Notes: generated from the sequence alone by a model not told the origin. 50,430 nucleotides of DNA from Alistipes senegalensis (GCA_023664045.1 JAMPGH010000001.1:528087-578516); one strand, 5' to 3'. Positions 16,539-25,838 are shown, counted from the stretch's first letter. A program made the numbers and translations.

Positions 16539-19481
16539 TTGAAAAAACGACTCTGCATACTCCTCGCCGCGTGCCTGCTGGCCGGCTTGCAAAGCCTTCG
16601 CGCGCAGTACTATACGTGGGGTTCCGACCCCGCCAATCTCAAATGGTCGACCATCCGCACGCCTGATGTGAGGATGATCTATCCCGACACGGTCTCCGAC
16701 ATCGCGCAGCGCACGCTCTTCTATCTGCGCACCGTGCGGCCCGACATCTCCTACGGATTCCGCCACGGACCCATGCGCATTCCGCTGGTCATGCACCCCG
16801 AGAACTTCCGCTCCAACGGACTGGTCATGTACCTGCCCAAGCGCATCGAGTTCCTCACTTCGCCCGCCATCGAGGGGTATTCGATGCCGTGGTACAAGCA
16901 GCTGGCGGCCCACGAGTACCGCCATGCCGTGCAGTACAACAACCTCGACCGGGGCGTGATCCGCGTGTTGAGCTACATCCTCGGACAGCAGGGTTCGACC
17001 ATCGGCCTCTTGTGCATGCCCATCTGGGCGATGGAGGGCGACGCCGTCATGACCGAAACCGCCATGTCGTCGTTCGGCCGCGGTCTGCAACCCTCCTTCT
17101 CGCTGGCCTACCGCGCTTTGGGCAACATCGGGCGCCAGCGCCGCAACATCGACAAGTGGTTCTGCGGCTCCTACCTCTCGCATGTCCCCGATCACTACGA
17201 GCTGGGTTACCAGATCTGTTCCTACGCCTACGAAAAGTACGGCGAGAACGTCTGGGACAAGGTCGCCTGGTTCGGGTCGCGCAACCCCTACATGATCGCC
17301 ACCACGCACATCGCCCTGCGCAAATTCTACAAAACCGACGCTCCGCAGCTCTTCCGCGAGACTTTCGACGACCTGCATGCCTACTGGGATTCGCTTCCCG
17401 CCGTCTCCGACTCCGCCGCGCCCCTGTGCGAGCTTCCCGAGGGCAACTATACGACCTACCGGTGGCCTTTGGCGCTTCCCGACGGCAACATCTTGCTCCT
17501 CAAGACCGATTACGACCGGCCGACCCGTTTCGTCGAGATCGACCGCACGTCCGGCCGGGAGCGTACCGTGGCCTATGTCGGCAACGTCTCCACCCGCCCG
17601 GCGCTCGGTGCCGACGGCCGCGTGCGGTGGACCGAATACCGGCGGTCGAAGCTCTTCGAGCAGCGCGTCAATTCGCAGCTATGCTATATGGATCTCTCCG
17701 ATGGGCGGCCCCGGACCGTGGCAGGCGCGCGGCGCGCTCTCTATCCTACGGTCTCCGACGAGGGTACCGGATGGGTCGAATACGACTACGACGGCTCCTA
17801 CTCGGTGGTGGTCGAATGCTCCGACGGCAGCCGCCGGCGCTTCGCCACGCCCCGCGGTTCCGAAGTCCACGGCTTGGCGTGGGACGACGTTACGGTGGCG
17901 TGGTACGTCCTCCTGACCGACGACAGCGGCATGTGGCTCGGGCGCATCGACAGCGAGGGGGTGCATCCGCTGACCTGCGGGGCCTACATCACGCTTTCGA
18001 ACCTGCGGGCCGGCGACGGCCGCCTCTACTACGGGTCGATCGCCTCGGGCAAGGATGAAATACATTGTTACGACCTGATGGCGCGGCGCGAATATCGGAT
18101 CACTGCTTCGCAATACGGCTCTTTCGACCCGGCGCCCTCTGCGGACGGGGTGCTGGCCACGACCTACGATCGCCGCGGCTACCGGCCGGCCGTGCAGCCT
18201 CTGGTCGACAGCGCGTTGATTCCCGTCGTGCCGGCCCGCCTGCCCGTCGATCGGGTCAATCCGCCGCGTCGGCGCTGGCCCGTCGTCAACCTCGATACGG
18301 TGCGCTTCGCCTCGGCCGATTCGATCCGGCAGGGCGAGGAGTTCCGCCGGAAGCGCTACCGCAAGGCGCCCAATCTGGTCAATGTCCACAGCTGGATGCC
18401 CGTGGCGTTCGATCCTTTCGAGGTCGTCGACGAGCACATCATCGACCTCAATGTGGGCGCCACGTTCATTTCGCAGAACCTTCTTTCGAACACCGAGGCC
18501 TTCGCTTCCTACGGCTGGAACCGCCGCGAGGGTTCGATCTGGCGCTTGGGGGCCCGTTATTTCGGCTTGGGCGTCCACTTCAGCCTCGACGCCACCTACG
18601 GCGGCAATCAGGTCTTCTACTCGCTGGGCCAGTACAACTCCGAAACCGGCAAGTACGAGTATCAGAAGCGGCCCGCGGCGGACAAATATTACTCCGTGGG
18701 GCTTTCGGCTTCGCTGCCGCTCTACTTCCAGTGCGGCTACCATACGCGGCAGCTCACTCTCTCGGCCGGCTGGAACTACTCCAACGGCATGGTCGCCAAC
18801 ATGGGCCGCATCGAGTGGAAGGACCACAACATCACCAATCTGGAGCACATCGGTTTCCACGAGGGATTGCACAAACTCGCGTTCAGCGTCGGCTTCGCCG
18901 ATCAGGTGCGGCTCGCCCACCGCGATTTCGCGCCCCGCTGGGGTTATTCGCTTTCGGCAGGTTATACCTTCAATCCTTCGGACCGGTATTTCAGCGATCT
19001 GATTTCGACCTACGGACACCTCTACCTTCCCGGCTTCGGGCGGCACCATTCGCTCAAGGTCGCGGCCAGCTACCAGACGTCGATCGGCGGCTACAAATTC
19101 CCGACAGGCTATGCGCCCCTGAGCTACCGCTCCACGCGTCTGATTCCGCGCGGCTTCTCTTCGGCCGATATCCTCGCCAACAACTACCTCGCCGCCGAAG
19201 TCGACTACCAGTTGCCCGTCTGGTACCCCGAGGGGGGCATTTCGTCGGTTCTCTACTTCAAGCGCATCCGCCTGAACGTCGGCGGCGACTACGCCCAGTT
19301 CCGCGATCTGGGGGGCGGGGGCATGATCCGGCGCCGTATCTGGTCGGTGGGCGGCGATCTCGTGTTCGACGTCAACATCTTCCGCCAGCCCGCGTCGGCT
19401 ACCTCGAGCGTCAAGCTCTCGTGCTACCGTCCCTCGACCGGCGGCGTATGGTTCGGCGCCTCGGTGGGACTGCCGTTCTGA
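16539..19481 (+). CDS. Large exported protein: HExxH peptidase-MA-like domain, propeller and predicted outer-membrane barrel
   Basis: 980 aa from a TTG start, chosen because it gives a signal peptide (LKKRLCILLAACLLAGLQ) and lies 2 nt after the SUI1 stop. The next in-frame ATG would remove that peptide. Residues about 30-230 contain AAHEYRHAVQ (His125, Glu126, His129) and WAMEGDAVMTE (Glu166). This is the spacing of the peptidase MA-like gluzincin family, so zinc proteolysis is plausible. Residues about 290-600 have TolB/WD40-like propeller strands (GREYRITASQYGSFDPAPS and similar). From about 640 to the end, alternating aromatic strands close with ASVGLPF, as in outer-membrane barrels. I infer an outer-membrane protein with a periplasmic or surface metalloprotease-like domain. 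The substrate is unknown. Confidence 0.8.
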   Translation: MKKRLCILLAACLLAGLQSLRAQYYTWGSDPANLKWSTIRTPDVRMIYPDTVSDIAQRTLFYLRTVRPDISYGFRHGPMRIPLVMHPENFRSNGLVMYLPKRIEFLTSPAIEGYSMPWYKQLAAHEYRHAVQYNNLDRGVIRVLSYILGQQGSTIGLLCMPIWAMEGDAVMTETAMSSFGRGLQPSFSLAYRALGNIGRQRRNIDKWFCGSYLSHVPDHYELGYQICSYAYEKYGENVWDKVAWFGSRNPYMIATTHIALRKFYKTDAPQLFRETFDDLHAYWDSLPAVSDSAAPLCELPEGNYTTYRWPLALPDGNILLLKTDYDRPTRFVEIDRTSGRERTVAYVGNVSTRPALGADGRVRWTEYRRSKLFEQRVNSQLCYMDLSDGRPRTVAGARRALYPTVSDEGTGWVEYDYDGSYSVVVECSDGSRRRFATPRGSEVHGLAWDDVTVAWYVLLTDDSGMWLGRIDSEGVHPLTCGAYITLSNLRAGDGRLYYGSIASGKDEIHCYDLMARREYRITASQYGSFDPAPSADGVLATTYDRRGYRPAVQPLVDSALIPVVPARLPVDRVNPPRRRWPVVNLDTVRFASADSIRQGEEFRRKRYRKAPNLVNVHSWMPVAFDPFEVVDEHIIDLNVGATFISQNLLSNTEAFASYGWNRREGSIWRLGARYFGLGVHFSLDATYGGNQVFYSLGQYNSETGKYEYQKRPAADKYYSVGLSASLPLYFQCGYHTRQLTLSAGWNYSNGMVANMGRIEWKDHNITNLEHIGFHEGLHKLAFSVGFADQVRLAHRDFAPRWGYSLSAGYTFNPSDRYFSDLISTYGHLYLPGFGRHHSLKVAASYQTSIGGYKFPTGYAPLSYRSTRLIPRGFSSADILANNYLAAEVDYQLPVWYPEGGISSVLYFKRIRLNVGGDYAQFRDLGGGGMIRRRIWSVGGDLVFDVNIFRQPASATSSVKLSCYRPSTGGVWFGASVGLPF

Positions 19482-19483
19482 TG

Positions 19484-19624
19484 CACAATTCACAATTTAT
19501 AATTCATAATTGCCGTTATCAGGAATGCAGCTCCGGAGCGTTCCCCTCAGAACCGGGAAAATCCGTACGAATCGTAGGTCGGACGACGAAAAATCGTGAA
19601 TTGTGAATTATGAATTGTGAATTT
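19484..19624. repeat. AT-rich inverted-repeat element with an 83-nt spacer
   Basis: The left arm (19484-19512) is CACAATTCACAATTTATAAT plus its continuation. The right arm (19596-19624) contains GTGAATTGTGAATTATGAAT, near-complementary to the left. The spacer is GC-rich and unrelated to its flanks. It fills the gap between the 980-aa protein and PBP1A. Confidence 0.75.
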
Positions 19625-19652
19625 GATTATCTTCGCACCAAATTAGTCCATC

Positions 19653-22070
19653 ATGGCACAGCGTAGCAAAAAGGGCATCGACCCGAAAACCATCCGGTGG
19701 ATCTGGGCGGCGGCGTTCGCACCGTTCGCGCTGGTCTTCGTGTTGCTGATTCTGACCGCCTGCGGCGTCTTCGGGCGCATGCCTTCGTTCGAGGAGCTGG
19801 AGAACCCGCGCAGCAACCTCGCCACGGAGATCTACTCGGAGGACGGCAAGGTCATCGGCTCGTTCTTCGTGCAGAACCGCTCCTACGTGCAGTATGCCGA
19901 CCTCTTTCCGGTCGATCCCGCCGAGCATATCTCGCTCGACGGCCGCAGCGTGCCGCCGATCGTCGCCGCGCTGATTTCGACCGAGGACGTCCGCTTCCGC
20001 ACCCACTCGGGCATCGACATTCCCTCGCTGGCCCGCGTCGCGGTGAAGACCGTGGGCATGTTCAACATGCAGCAGGGCGGCGGCTCGACCATCACGCAGC
20101 AGCTGGCCAAGAACCTCTTTCCGCGCGACACGGTCCGCAACCGCGGCAAGATCGTCCGCACGGCCAAGCTCATATCGTCGAAATTCAAGGAGTGGATCAC
20201 GGCCCTCAAGCTCGAATACAACTACACTAAGGAGGAGATCGCCGCCATGTACCTCAATACTGTCGAATACGGTTCGAACGCTTTCGGCATCAAGTCGGCG
20301 GCCCACACTTTCTTCAACAAGGAGCCCCACGAGCTCAGCGTGCAGGAGGCGGCCATGCTGGTGGGCGTGGTCAACGCTCCTACGTTCTATTCGCCCGTGC
20401 GCAATCCCGAGCGGGCGCTGGCGCGGCGCAATCTGGTGCTCTCGCGCATGCGCGCGGCCGGGGCTCTGAGCCGCCGGCAGTACGACTCGATCGCGGCCCT
20501 GCCCATCGTGCTCAACTACAAGCCCGTCTCGCATAACGAGGGCACGGCCACCTACTTCCGCGAGATGCTGCGGCTGGTGATGACCGCCGAGCGGCCCCGC
20601 CGCAACCAGTTCTACAACGAGTGGGACTACGAGCAGGCCGTCAAGGAGTACGAGGAGAATCCCCTCTACGGCTGGTGCCGCAAGAACCGCAAGGCCGACG
20701 GCACGCCTTACAACATCTATCGCGACGGACTGAAGATCTACACCACGATCAACTCCACCATGCAGCGCTACGCCGAGCAGGCCGTGCAGAAGCAGCTGGA
20801 GACGGTGATCCAGCCGCAGATGGACGAGCAGTACCGGCGTACGCGCACGCTCTTCAACGAAGCCACGCGGGAGGAGCGCCTGCGCATCATGCGCCATGCC
20901 GTGCGGTATTCGGACCGCTACCGCGAAATGAAGCAGGCCGGTTTCGGCGAGAAGGAGATCGAGGCGTCGTTCGACCGCCCCTGCTCGATGAAGGTTTTCA
21001 CCTTCCGGGGCGAGCGCGATACGCTCATGACGCCGCGCGACTCGATTCTCCACCACAAACGCATCATGCGCGCCGCTTTCCTTGCGCTCGATCCTCGCAC
21101 GGGCTTCGTCAAGGCCTACGTCGGAGGTCCCAACTTCCGCTACTTCAAGTACGACATGGCCAAGCAGGGCAAGCGTCAGATCGGCTCGACGATCAAGCCG
21201 TTCGTCTATACGTTCGCCATCGACCATCTGGGCCTCTCGCCCTGTACGCCGGTTCCCAACCTGCCCGTAACCATCGAGACGGCCAACGGCACGGCGTGGT
21301 CGCCCAAAGAGGCCGGCCGCGTGGAGCAGATCGGCGAGCTGCACCCCCTCTCGTGGGGCCTCGCGCATAGCCGCAACAACTACTCGGCATGGATCATGAA
21401 GCAGGCCAAAGAGCCCGCCGCCGTCGCCGACTTCATCCATAACATGGGCATCCGCAGCTACATCGATCCCGTGCCGGCGTTGTGCCTCGGCACTTCGGAG
21501 TCCAACGTCTTCGAGCTGGTGAGCGCTTTCTCGACTTTCGCCAATCAGGGCGTGCATACCGATGCGATCTTCGTTACGCGGATCGAGGACCGGCAGGGCA
21601 ACCTCATCGCCTCGTTCATCCCCTCTTCGCAGGATGCCGTGAGCGAGCGGACGGCCTACACGATGCTCGCCATGCTGCAGGGCGTGGTCTCGGGCGGTAC
21701 GGCCGTGCGTCTGAAGTGGCAGTACGGATTCGGCGACGTCGAGATCGGCGGCAAGACCGGTACCTCCAACAAGAACCGCGATGCGTGGTTCGTCGGCGTT
21801 ACGCCGCGTCTGGTGGCCGGTGCATGGGTCGGCGGCGAGGACCAGTTCGTGCACCTGCTCTCGCGCGGCGAGGGCAGCGTGATCGCCTTGCCGATCGTGG
21901 GCGACTTCCTCCAGCAGGTCTACGACAACGGCACGCTGGGCGTCTCGCGCATCGACAAGTTCGTCCGCCCCGCATCGATGCCCCGCTACGACTGCAGCTG
22001 GGTCCGGGAGGACGAAGAGCAGCAGTTCCCCGACGAAGCGTTCGACGAGGACGAGCGGTTCTTCGACTGA
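19653..22070 (+). CDS. Class A penicillin-binding protein (transglycosylase and transpeptidase)
   Basis: 805 aa. There is a cytoplasmic tail, then one membrane segment (about residues 18-37). The GT51 transglycosylase has [14 protein letters not shown] with the catalytic Glu, and [16 protein letters not shown]. The transpeptidase domain has the nucleophile in GSTIKPF (SxxK), the SxN motif in HSRNNYSAW and the KTGT motif in [12 protein letters not shown]. It polymerises and crosslinks peptidoglycan in the periplasm and is a beta-lactam target. The acidic C-terminal tail (FDEDERFFD) is unremarkable. A weak promoter, TTTGATTATCTTCG, lies at 19622-19635. It is probably the PBP1A homologue; the symbol is left open. 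Confidence 0.93.
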   Translation: MAQRSKKGIDPKTIRWIWAAAFAPFALVFVLLILTACGVFGRMPSFEELENPRSNLATEIYSEDGKVIGSFFVQNRSYVQYADLFPVDPAEHISLDGRSVPPIVAALISTEDVRFRTHSGIDIPSLARVAVKTVGMFNMQQGGGSTITQQLAKNLFPRDTVRNRGKIVRTAKLISSKFKEWITALKLEYNYTKEEIAAMYLNTVEYGSNAFGIKSAAHTFFNKEPHELSVQEAAMLVGVVNAPTFYSPVRNPERALARRNLVLSRMRAAGALSRRQYDSIAALPIVLNYKPVSHNEGTATYFREMLRLVMTAERPRRNQFYNEWDYEQAVKEYEENPLYGWCRKNRKADGTPYNIYRDGLKIYTTINSTMQRYAEQAVQKQLETVIQPQMDEQYRRTRTLFNEATREERLRIMRHAVRYSDRYREMKQAGFGEKEIEASFDRPCSMKVFTFRGERDTLMTPRDSILHHKRIMRAAFLALDPRTGFVKAYVGGPNFRYFKYDMAKQGKRQIGSTIKPFVYTFAIDHLGLSPCTPVPNLPVTIETANGTAWSPKEAGRVEQIGELHPLSWGLAHSRNNYSAWIMKQAKEPAAVADFIHNMGIRSYIDPVPALCLGTSESNVFELVSAFSTFANQGVHTDAIFVTRIEDRQGNLIASFIPSSQDAVSERTAYTMLAMLQGVVSGGTAVRLKWQYGFGDVEIGGKTGTSNKNRDAWFVGVTPRLVAGAWVGGEDQFVHLLSRGEGSVIALPIVGDFLQQVYDNGTLGVSRIDKFVRPASMPRYDCSWVREDEEQQFPDEAFDEDERFFD

Positions 22071-22207
22071 CCCCGGGGCCGGAGACTGGGGGGCCGAGAT
22101 TGGAGACCGGGGCCGGAGGCGGAGTGCGGGTTTCGGATAGCCGGCCGCTTCCGCGGGTCGGAGCGGTGTCCGCCGCAGGCAGGAAATTAGCAGAGAAGAT
22201 AATAAAT

Positions 22208-23200
22208 ATGAAAATCGCAATCGTGGGGGTCAGCGGCGCCGTTGGCCAGGAGTTTCTGAAGATTCTCGAAACAAGATCGCTGCCGATCGACGAACTGCTG
22301 TTGTTCGGCTCGGAACGCAGTGCGGGCCGTACGTATCGATTCCGCGGCCGGGATTTGACGGTCCGGCTCTTGCAGCATAACGACGACTTCCGGGGCGTCG
22401 ATTTCGCCCTCGTGTCGGCCGGGGCCGGGACGTCGCGTGAGTATGCGGAGACGATCACCCGGCACGGCACCGTGATGATCGACAATTCGAGCGCTTTCCG
22501 CATGGATGCCGACGTGCCGCTGGTCGTGCCGGAGGTCAACCCCGAGGATGCGAGGAACGCGCCGCGCCGCATCATCGCCAATCCCAACTGCACTACGATC
22601 CAGATGGTCGTGGCCCTGCAGGCCGTCGAGCGCCTGTCGCATATCCGCCGCGTGCATGTGGCGACCTACCAGTCGGCCAGTGGCGCGGGTGCCGCTGCGA
22701 TGGCCGAGCTCGAGAAGCAGCATGCCGAGCTGATCGCCGGACAGAGGCCCACGGTCGAGAAATTCGCTTTCCAGCTCGCCTATAACGTCATTCCGCATAT
22801 CGACGTCTTCACCGACAACGACTACACGAAGGAGGAGATGAAGATGTTCCGCGAGACTCGCAAGATCATGCACTCCGACGTCCGCGTCTCGGCCACGTGC
22901 GTGCGCGTGCCCGTCATGCGCGCCCACTCCGAGAGCGTGTGGGTGGAGACCGAGCGGCCCGTGTCGGTCGAGGAGGCGCGGGCGGCTTTCGCCGCCGCGC
23001 CGGGCGTGGTGCTGATGGATTCTCCGGCGGAGAAATCCTATCCCATGCCGCTTTTTGTCGCGGACCGCGACCCCGTCTACGTGGGGCGCATCCGCAAGGA
23101 TCTCGCCTGCGACTGCGGTCTTGCGTTCTGGTGCGTCAGCGACCAGATCCGCAAGGGTGCTGCGCTCAACGCCGTGCAGATCATGGAGACGCTGCTGTAG
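22208..23200 (+). CDS. asd: Aspartate-semialdehyde dehydrogenase
   Basis: 330 aa, the standard length. It has the NADP-binding start [19 protein letters not shown], the substrate and active-site motif [13 protein letters not shown] with the nucleophilic Cys, and the second conserved segment [20 protein letters not shown] with the catalytic His. It reduces aspartyl phosphate to the semialdehyde, the branch point to diaminopimelate/lysine and to threonine/methionine. The ATG at 22208 is chosen because the frame upstream is the shadow of PBP1A. The 137-nt gap before the gene and the 200-nt gap after it are both G-rich with short repeats. No clear promoter is visible upstream, so it may be read from the PBP gene. 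Confidence 0.95.
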   Translation: MKIAIVGVSGAVGQEFLKILETRSLPIDELLLFGSERSAGRTYRFRGRDLTVRLLQHNDDFRGVDFALVSAGAGTSREYAETITRHGTVMIDNSSAFRMDADVPLVVPEVNPEDARNAPRRIIANPNCTTIQMVVALQAVERLSHIRRVHVATYQSASGAGAAAMAELEKQHAELIAGQRPTVEKFAFQLAYNVIPHIDVFTDNDYTKEEMKMFRETRKIMHSDVRVSATCVRVPVMRAHSESVWVETERPVSVEEARAAFAAAPGVVLMDSPAEKSYPMPLFVADRDPVYVGRIRKDLACDCGLAFWCVSDQIRKGAALNAVQIMETLL

Positions 23201-23208
23201 CCGGGGCC

Positions 23209-23230
23209 GGATCGGGGGAGGATCGGGGGA
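23209..23230. repeat. Tandem 11-bp repeat in a G-rich gap after asd
   Basis: GGATCGGGGGA is repeated twice in perfect tandem. The rest of the 200-nt gap to rubredoxin is low-complexity GC-rich DNA with an inverted repeat (GGCCGG/CCGGCC) just downstream. Confidence 0.6.
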
Positions 23231-23400
23231 GGGCGCGGGCCGGAGTGCCGGCCGCCGCTCCTTTTCGTCGGGCGGAACTCTCGCCTTTCTCGCAGAGCTT
23301 TTGTGTTCGAGCGGGCTGCATTCCGGAAGGAGTGCGGTCCGTTTCGTTTTTTCGGCACCTTATTTGCGGACGTCGGTGGCGAAACTTAATCTTTTTCGCC

Positions 23401-23562
23401 ATGAAAAAATATCGTTGTACCGTCTGCGAATACATCTACGATCCCGAGGTCGGCGATCCCGACAACGGCATCGCGCCCGGCACTCCGTTCGAGGAGCTGC
23501 CCGAAGGGTGGACCTGCCCCGTCTGCGGGGAGCCCAAAGAGGTATTCGAACCCGTCGACTGA
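23401..23562 (+). CDS. Rubredoxin
   Basis: 53 aa, the usual rubredoxin length. Four Cys bind iron in [12 protein letters not shown] and [17 protein letters not shown] (Cys6, Cys9, Cys39, Cys42 by count). It is a small cytoplasmic electron carrier, in anaerobes commonly donating to oxygen- or peroxide-detoxifying enzymes. The superoxide dismutase gene starts 22 nt after its stop, so the pair looks like an oxidative-stress unit. A weak promoter-like TTTG (23363) and TAATCTTT sit so close to the ATG that the leader would be only a few nucleotides. Confidence 0.95.
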   Translation: MKKYRCTVCEYIYDPEVGDPDNGIAPGTPFEELPEGWTCPVCGEPKEVFEPVD

Positions 23563-23584
23563 TCGAAAACGAACGAGTCGAACC

Positions 23585-24232
23585 ATGCAATTCCTTTTCT
23601 TATCCCTTTTTATTTTCCCCTTTATGCAGACCCCTACCGCCACCGCCGCACGTTTCGCGGTGCAGGAACTTCCCTACGCCTACGACGCGCTGGCTCCGCA
23701 GTTCTCCGAGGAGACGCTGCACTACCACCACGACAAACATTATGCAGGCTACGTCAGCAAGCTCAACGAGCTGGTAGTCGATACCCCGTATGCCGGACAG
23801 CCGCTCGAGGACATTGTGCTCTCGTCCGACGGCGCCGTCTACAACAATGCCGCACAGGCATGGAACCACGAATTCTATTTCGGGCAGCTCTCGCCCCGAC
23901 CGCAGTCCGAGCCGCAGGACGCGCTTCTGGAGGCGATCGACCATAATTTCGGATCTTTCGACCGCATGAAGAACCAGATGACGACGGCGGCCGTCGGGCT
24001 TTTCGGCTCGGGCTGGGTATGGCTCGCGGCCGGTCCGGCGGATCAGCTGGTCATTCTGAGCATGCCCAATGCCGGCAATCCGCTGCGCGAGGGTTACCGG
24101 CCGTTGCTGTGCATCGACGTCTGGGAACATGCCTACTACGTCGATTTCCGCAATCGCCGGGCCGATGCCGTCGCAGCGTTGTGGGAGCGCCTCGACTGGA
24201 AAACCGTCGGCGAGCGTTACGAACGGAAATAG
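23585..24232 (+). CDS. sodB: Iron/manganese superoxide dismutase, possibly with an N-terminal signal peptide
   Basis: 215 aa from the first ATG. The metal ligands are seen in LHYHHDKHYAGYV (His), NNAAQAWNHEFYF (His) and IDVWEHAYYVDF (Asp and His). The NHEFYF and FGSGWVWLAA segments fit the Fe/Mn family. It disproportionates superoxide. The first 22 residues (MQFLFLSLFIFPFMQTPTAT) are hydrophobic and not part of the usual fold, so the protein may be exported. Alternatively translation may start at the second ATG (23624), giving a 202-aa cytoplasmic enzyme. The sequence cannot decide. It ends before a strong terminator at 24259. Confidence 0.93.
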   Translation: MQFLFLSLFIFPFMQTPTATAARFAVQELPYAYDALAPQFSEETLHYHHDKHYAGYVSKLNELVVDTPYAGQPLEDIVLSSDGAVYNNAAQAWNHEFYFGQLSPRPQSEPQDALLEAIDHNFGSFDRMKNQMTTAAVGLFGSGWVWLAAGPADQLVILSMPNAGNPLREGYRPLLCIDVWEHAYYVDFRNRRADAVAALWERLDWKTVGERYERK

Positions 24233-24258
24233 CTCTTTTTCTCTGCCATTTTTTTTCG

Positions 24259-24295
24259 CGCCCGCTCCGTCATTCGTCGGGGCGGGCGTTTTTCG
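24259..24295 (+). terminator. Rho-independent terminator after the rubredoxin/superoxide dismutase unit
   Basis: A 10-bp GC-rich stem (CGCCCGCTCC, 24259-24268, with GGGGCGGGCG, 24279-24288; one G-U pair) is followed by TTTTT. Confidence 0.8.
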
Positions 24296-24615
24296 GCTTC
24301 TTCTGCCGGCGGCGTCTTGCGCATCCGGGGTGCATCTCGGTTGCTTTCGTCCGGTTGTCCGGGCTGCCGTAAGGATCTTCGTCTCCCGGTTGTTGCGAAT
24401 GCTTCGTTTCCGGCCTTTCGGCACCTCTTCGGCTTTTCGCGCTTTCGGCCCGGTTCGTACGCCGGACGGTCTCTTTTCCGTTTCGCGGGTTCCCGATTTC
24501 CGGTTTGGCACAGGCTTTGCAACTTATCCTGTCAACTGCGGATCAGCAACCGCAGTGAGGTTTCTTCATTTATTTAAGTTTGGGTTAGTAGTTTTAGGAG
24601 GGCAACCTCCGGGGG

Positions 24616-24650
24616 CAGCAGGCAATCGTGAGATTCCCTGCTGTTTTTGT
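24616..24650 (+). terminator. Terminator-like hairpin in the gene-poor gap
   Basis: CAGCAGG (24616-24622) pairs with CCTGCTG (24637-24643), followed by TTTTTGTTTT. No annotated gene lies upstream within 380 nt, so it may end a short untranslated transcript. Confidence 0.5.
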
Positions 24651-24856
24651 TTTCGACCTTTGCTGCCCTTCCCCCCTTCTGGCTCTTGAAATACCCTCCA
24701 AGAGCAGGCCAGACGGCATGCATAACGTTTCTGTTTCGTATTTTCCGATACGATCACCGCATGTCTTGAATTTGTTTCGGGGGGGGAGAAGGTAAGAGGT
24801 CTTTTCGAATTCCGCCTGATGTTCGCATGTTGGTTCGTAACGGAAGATATAATTTT

Positions 24857-24888
24857 TTTGGATTTTATTTGTTTCTTTTTTATTTTTG
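24857..24888 (+). promoter_or_regulatory. Bacteroidetes-type promoter of a candidate small RNA
   Basis: TTTG (24857-24860), 20 nt, TATTTTTG (24881-24888). This is a full match to the -33/-7 pair and faces a structured segment that ends in a T tract, with no coding gene in between. Confidence 0.6.
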
Positions 24889-24892
24889 CTCC

Positions 24893-24981
24893 ATATTTGT
24901 ATAGAAATATACGAAAGCCCTGCTTTGCACGAAGTCTTAAGTTCCACTTGAGAGGTTATTAGTGCATTGCGGGGCTTTTTT
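24893..24981 (+). ncRNA. Candidate small structured RNA
   Basis: About 90 nt between the promoter at 24857-24888 and a T6 tract at 24976-24981. An 8-bp stem AGCCCTGC/GCGGGGCT (24916-24923 with 24969-24976) continues through a symmetric TT/TT internal loop into TGCAC/GTGCA (24926-24930 with 24962-24966). Inside is an 8-bp hairpin TCTTAAGT/ACTTGAGA with loop TCC (24935-24953). There is no ORF. It does not carry the conserved loop of the SRP RNA, nor anything I recognise as tmRNA or RNase P. It converges on the DUF3800 gene, whose stop is at 24999, so it could also act as that gene's 3' boundary on the other strand. The start site is approximate. Confidence 0.5.
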
Positions 24982-24998
24982 AGTGCTTGTATTTCGTC

Positions 24999-25817
24999 TT
25001 ATCTATCTTCCTTGAATTCCGACGGAACGAATTTCCAGTGCCGATAAGAGTGATTCCATCTGTCTGTTAGTTTTGCGGTCCCTGTCGATATGCCGATGTT
25101 GAAATAAGGGAATCCGATGCTTTTTATCAGAGAGAGGATATGTCTATAGAGTTTTTCTTTGGCTATCGTTTTCTTTCCTCTTTGGCGGGCTCCTTCCGGT
25201 TTCTCCTTGTGCATGTTGTTCAGCCGAAAGGCCATCGCACCCAAGATAATATCCATACATTGTTGGATGGAGTGGTCTTTGGAGTCGATTTCGACGATGT
25301 CGTCCATCCTTATTTTAAGTCTCGCATGCTGAAATATCGGTTGGCCCTGCAATCCGTAGATATGGGATTTGAACGCTTCGTTTTGTATGTGCGTGTCCGG
25401 AAGTTTGTCGAAATACAGGCGGATGTAGGTGTCTTCCGTAGGATCGGCTCGGTGGAATCGCAATCCGAAAGCATGCTTTACAAATTGATAGTATAGCAGA
25501 TGGAATCCGTTTTCTTTCTGTTCTTGAGTCAAATTGATCGGAATTTGAGCGCTTTGACGAAACATGATGCGGATCTTGACTTTATCCTGCCGGATAAAAT
25601 CGAAAAACAGATCCATTATCTGCATGTATTTTTGCAGATAGTTTTCCGTAACTTTCGTCCATTTGATCTCTCCGAGGAGATTCAGTTCCGTCTTCTTGTT
25701 GTCGATGCTGGTTTTTACGAAATCGAGATCCGGAGAGCGGACCAGAACCCCGCCATAAAAATCGGAGTAATATTTCCCGCTGGAGATAGATTCATCGCAG
25801 TATATGATATATTCCAT
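24999..25817 (-). CDS. DUF3800 protein, AT-rich and probably acquired
   Basis: 272 aa, cytoplasmic. The start MEYIIYCDESISSGKYYSDF carries the typical DUF3800 N-terminal Asp-Glu-Ser. The C-terminal half has EIDSKDHSIQQCMDIILGAM, matching the conserved Asp plus IQ-x-x-D segment of the family. DUF3800 is widespread in mobile and defence-associated regions, and its function is not established. Codon use is AT-rich, unlike every neighbour, and the gene lies next to tRNA-Leu, which points to horizontal transfer. The ATG at 25817 is chosen because a full promoter (TTTG, 20 nt, TATATTTG) ends 22 nt upstream, within the longer open frame. No partner gene is present, so it appears to act alone or to be a remnant of a larger island. 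Confidence 0.82.
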   Translation of the reverse strand: MEYIIYCDESISSGKYYSDFYGGVLVRSPDLDFVKTSIDNKKTELNLLGEIKWTKVTENYLQKYMQIMDLFFDFIRQDKVKIRIMFRQSAQIPINLTQEQKENGFHLLYYQFVKHAFGLRFHRADPTEDTYIRLYFDKLPDTHIQNEAFKSHIYGLQGQPIFQHARLKIRMDDIVEIDSKDHSIQQCMDIILGAMAFRLNNMHKEKPEGARQRGKKTIAKEKLYRHILSLIKSIGFPYFNIGISTGTAKLTDRWNHSYRHWKFVPSEFKEDR

Positions 25818-25838
25818 ACTTCCATCTATTTCGGATAA

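Larger units (their letters stand above)
24294..24892. other. 600-nt gene-poor gap, changing from GC-rich to AT-rich
   Basis: I see no convincing gene. The first part (to about 24530) is pyrimidine-biased DNA with chance open frames. From about 24530 it becomes AT-richer and holds three hairpins: CTGCGG/CCGCAG (about 24537-24556), GGAGG/CCTCC (about 24597-24610) and the terminator-like hairpin at 24616. A G8 run is at about 24780-24787. After it comes AT-rich DNA leading to the promoter at 24857. Confidence 0.6.

Noticed and set aside
24594-24947. A 117-codon minus-strand frame in the AT-rich gap
   Set aside because: No recognisable domain, overlaps the hairpins and the candidate small RNA, and composition looks non-coding.
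24893-24981. SRP RNA (4.5S) identity for the candidate small RNA
   Set aside because: The conserved GGAAGGAAGCAG-like loop is absent.
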